Both the position numbers and the translations under genes were made by a program. Of a stretch of DNA of 64,000 nucleotides, positions 60,733 to 64,000 are shown piece after piece. Within the stretch, counting starts at the first letter, position 1. Each line of letters starts with the position of its first letter. The stretch covers positions 930,001 to 994,000 of the forward strand of contig NZ_AQXT01000002.1 in the NCBI RefSeq assembly GCF_000376805.1. The letters are read 5' to 3'. The stretch comes from Henriciella marina DSM 19595 (GTDB lineage: Bacteria > Pseudomonadota > Alphaproteobacteria > Caulobacterales > Hyphomonadaceae). The notes beneath the pieces were generated by a model. It ran no database searches. It worked only from the letters and a program-made list of their open reading frames with translations, and had not been told where the DNA came from.

Positions 60733-62029
60733 GTGGCGACGGAAGATGGATATCCAGGAAATCCAGGATCGGGGGCCAGTCCTCTTCTTCGAGGCCGTGA
60801 AAGCCGCCGCGCAGCCAGAAGGCGATGTTTCCCGACGGATTGAAGTCTTTCATCGACCCCTGTTCGAGGCCCGGGACACCGAACAGGTCGTACACCTCGC
60901 TGGCCGCGCGTGCAGACCGGAATGTGCCGGCCGGGTCAGACCAGACATCGCGGCGCGCGTTTCCAAGGAAGATCGGGCGGGGTGCGATCAGGGCGAGGAG
61001 CTGATGCTGATCGACAGATAGCTCATGCTCATAGCCCACATAGTTGTCGTATACGGTCGCGAACCAGTGCGGATAACGCATCGTTATTTCGGCGACGGAC
61101 TCGCCTTGCTTGTCGCGGGTCAGGGCTGCCCCGCCTGTCCCTGACTGGTTGGCGATGACGGCATCGATGCGGCTATCGAAGGCTGCGGCCAGCAAGGCGG
61201 ACTTGCCGAACCGGGAATGTCCCAGGGCCACGATCCGGTCACTATCAAAGTTCTGGTCTGCTTCCAGCGCGTCGATCATGCGCGAATAGATCCAGGCCCA
61301 GGCCGCAATCGCGCCCCAGCGGTCATCGCTCTCGGCGCGGGCCGGGGCGAGCTCGTTCAAGGCATCAAGGCCGGCTGTCGGATTATCCGGGATGATTTCG
61401 CGCGAATGGATCGAGGCGATCGCGAAGCCGCGGTCCAGGAAGGCGTCCACCGGCGGATGGGAAATCCGGCGCTTGAAGACCTGGCCCATAATGAAGGAGA
61501 GCGGACCGCCATTGCAGGAAACGCCCGGCCCGCCATGGGTCACGGCAGGCTCGCGGTGATTGTGATCGAGCGGGCAGAAGCTCTGCAGCAGGATGACGCC
61601 ATAGGGCGTCTCACCGCCTGTCGGACGCAGAAGATCGATCTGGAACGCTTCGCGATCAACATCCTCTCCGTCAAAGCTGGCTGAGACCCTGATTTCGATG
61701 AGTTCGCGAACGGCGCGCCCGTCCATTGCCTCATCATCTATCACAGACCGCGAGAGGATTTTGGTCTTCGAGGCGTCCGGAAAGAAGCCATAGACCGAAT
61801 ACTGAAAAGCCTGTTTCAGGGAAGGGACTGCGCGCGCCGTCCAGTCGTCCACATTTGTCACGCTCTCGCCGCTGACAGGCAGTGCCAGGATGGGAGGCTC
61901 TACGGGCAGATCCGGGACATCGAGCGAGGCTTTTTCAAAGACATTCGTTGCACAGCCTGCGAGCAGCGCCACACCTGCAATGACAAGGTTTCTGGGGACC
62001 TGCCGGAAATGGGCTGAAAGGCGATGCAT
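60704..62029 (-). CDS. CE15-like glucuronoyl esterase lipoprotein
   Basis: A 441-residue exported alpha/beta hydrolase with lipobox LLAGC (Cys26). The nucleophile elbow is ALGHSRFGKSALLAAAFDSR with Ser272, matching the glucuronoyl esterase motif G-C/H-S-R-x-G-K; SGTGGAALTRD and LIAPRPIFLGNA follow, and the likely catalytic His is His411 in FHGLEEEDW. Such enzymes split ester bonds between lignin and glucuronoxylan. The final residues SPPSPLPRERG are coded by a palindromic intergenic repeat, so the native C-terminus was probably shorter or was replaced. Transcription direction is opposite to groES. Confidence 0.82.
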   Translation of the reverse strand: MHRLSAHFRQVPRNLVIAGVALLAGCATNVFEKASLDVPDLPVEPPILALPVSGESVTNVDDWTARAVPSLKQAFQYSVYGFFPDASKTKILSRSVIDDEAMDGRAVRELIEIRVSASFDGEDVDREAFQIDLLRPTGGETPYGVILLQSFCPLDHNHREPAVTHGGPGVSCNGGPLSFIMGQVFKRRISHPPVDAFLDRGFAIASIHSREIIPDNPTAGLDALNELAPARAESDDRWGAIAAWAWIYSRMIDALEADQNFDSDRIVALGHSRFGKSALLAAAFDSRIDAVIANQSGTGGAALTRDKQGESVAEITMRYPHWFATVYDNYVGYEHELSVDQHQLLALIAPRPIFLGNARRDVWSDPAGTFRSARAASEVYDLFGVPGLEQGSMKDFNPSGNIAFWLRGGFHGLEEEDWPPILDFLDIHLPSPPSPLPRERG

Positions 62030-62130
62030 GGCCTGCTGGGTAAGGACGCCCGGCGATGGCTGTCAATGACGGTGAAGCTGGCCAGCCTCAGCCGCCATCG
62101 TGACCGCTCAGCAGTGATAGCTCATTGTCA

Positions 62131-62142
62131 GCGAAATTTCGC
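62131..62142. repeat. 12-bp palindrome upstream of groES promoter
   Basis: GCGAAATTTCGC is a perfect palindrome located 12 bases before the groES -35. It could be a regulator site in the divergent region between the esterase and groES genes. Confidence 0.3.
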
Positions 62143-62153
62143 AATTCAACCAG

Positions 62154-62182
62154 TTGACGTTGCTCGCCAGCATACCTAATTG
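62154..62182 (+). promoter_or_regulatory. groES-groEL promoter
   Basis: TTGACG (62154-62159), 17-base spacer, TAATTG (62177-62182). The start of transcription would fall at the left arm of the CIRCE element, as usual for HrcA-controlled promoters. Confidence 0.6.
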
Positions 62183-62189
62183 AGCGCCG

Positions 62190-62216
62190 TTAGCAGTCGC
62201 CTCTTGTGAGTGCTAA
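62190..62216 (+). promoter_or_regulatory. CIRCE operator (HrcA binding site)
   Basis: TTAGCAGTC (62190-62198), 9-base spacer, GAGTGCTAA (62208-62216). The right arm is perfect; the left arm has one change (G for C at position 7 of TTAGCACTC). It represses groESL through HrcA when heat stress is absent. Confidence 0.93.
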
Positions 62217-62265
62217 CACTACGAACATATTGCCCGCTCGGGCGAAAGCAAAGGTAAGAGAGCAA

Positions 62266-62553
62266 ATGAAATTCCGTCCTCTACATGACCGCGTTCTCGT
62301 GAAGCGCGTTGAAGAAGAAGCCAAAACCGCTGGCGGGATCATCATTCCAGACACCGCGAAAGAAAAGCCGCAGGAAGGCGAAATCGTCGCCGTTGGTTCC
62401 GGCGCTCGCGGTGACGACAATGAGATCGTTCCAATGGAAGTCAAAGCTGGCGACCGCGTCCTGTTCGGCAAGTGGTCGGGCACGGAAGTGAAAGTCGACG
62501 GCCAGGATCTTCTGATCATGAAGGAAAGCGACATTCTCGGTATCGTCGAGTAA
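62266..62553 (+). CDS. groES: Co-chaperonin GroES
   Basis: A 95-residue Cpn10: [20 protein letters not shown] at the start, the mobile loop region [16 protein letters not shown], and the end [15 protein letters not shown]. It caps the GroEL cavity. The ATG at 62266 is chosen because it gives the family N-terminus; a weak GGTAAGAG site precedes it. groEL follows after 58 bases. Confidence 0.99.
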   Translation: MKFRPLHDRVLVKRVEEEAKTAGGIIIPDTAKEKPQEGEIVAVGSGARGDDNEIVPMEVKAGDRVLFGKWSGTEVKVDGQDLLIMKESDILGIVE

Positions 62554-62590
62554 CCCCGCTTCCCTTTTCCAACACACAATTTCGAACTGA

Positions 62591-64000
<1,410 letters not shown>

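Overview
The window comes from a GC-rich alphaproteobacterial chromosome, most likely Caulobacterales (Hyphomonadaceae-like). This is inferred from a PopZ polar organiser inside a pcm-tolC-popZ-valS gene order, a PleC/DivJ-type histidine kinase, GANTC and GTTAAC motifs in the popZ upstream region, stalked-bacterium style TonB receptors, and many acyl-CoA dehydrogenase and Baeyer-Villiger type catabolic genes. There is no prophage, insertion sequence or CRISPR array. Three tRNAs (Cys, Asn, Thr) are present, and both ends cut genes (ilvD at the left, groEL at the right).

Layout. 1-8.4 kb: housekeeping genes on the minus strand: ilvD (partial), a GNAT acetyltransferase, a periplasmic isoaspartyl peptidase, valS, popZ, a TolC-type outer membrane protein with a striking palindromic operator, and a PIMT. 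8.5-14.2 kb: tRNA-Cys, an ACAD10/11-type kinase divergent from an operon of two acyl-CoA dehydrogenases, an SDR and an enoyl-CoA hydratase, then a short unit ending in a strong terminator, and tRNA-Asn. 14.3-25.8 kb: a complete type II secretion core operon, gspCDEFGHIJKLMN, with an extra lipoprotein gene at its end; no prepilin peptidase (gspO) lies here. 25.9-31.9 kb: a TonB-dependent receptor and a 933-residue, internally duplicated lipoprotein, preceded by two direct-repeat elements that match the Pho box (TGTCRT hexamers with 11-bp period). This suggests a phosphate-starvation uptake/secretion module joined to the type II system.

31.9-43 kb: a PD40-propeller lipoprotein, tRNA-Thr, a small OmpA-like protein, DUF1761, metG, a CxxC protein, a secreted M20 amidohydrolase, an epoxide hydrolase-like enzyme, a Tic22-like periplasmic protein and a second acyl-CoA dehydrogenase pair in the same gene order as the first. 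43-48.2 kb: pepN and a PleC-like kinase. 48.2-51.7 kb: a four-gene Mla/MCE lipid-transport operon. 51.7-59.9 kb: dipeptide epimerase and a catabolic cluster (phosphotransferase, DUF7064/7065-like protein, VOC protein, Baeyer-Villiger type monooxygenase, SDR, two hotdog thioesterases, CsaA). 59.9-60.7 kb: a 760-bp gene-free stretch of palindromic repeats and a hairpin-rich segment. 60.7-62.0 kb: a CE15-like esterase lipoprotein whose last residues are encoded by one of those repeats. 62.2-64 kb: groES-groEL behind a CIRCE operator.

The signals most worth a second look are the Pho-box-controlled lipoprotein/TonB receptor pair next to the T2SS, the 19-bp operator in front of tolC, the structured non-coding segment near 60.1-60.55 kb, and the duplicated acyl-CoA dehydrogenase cassettes with linked kinases.
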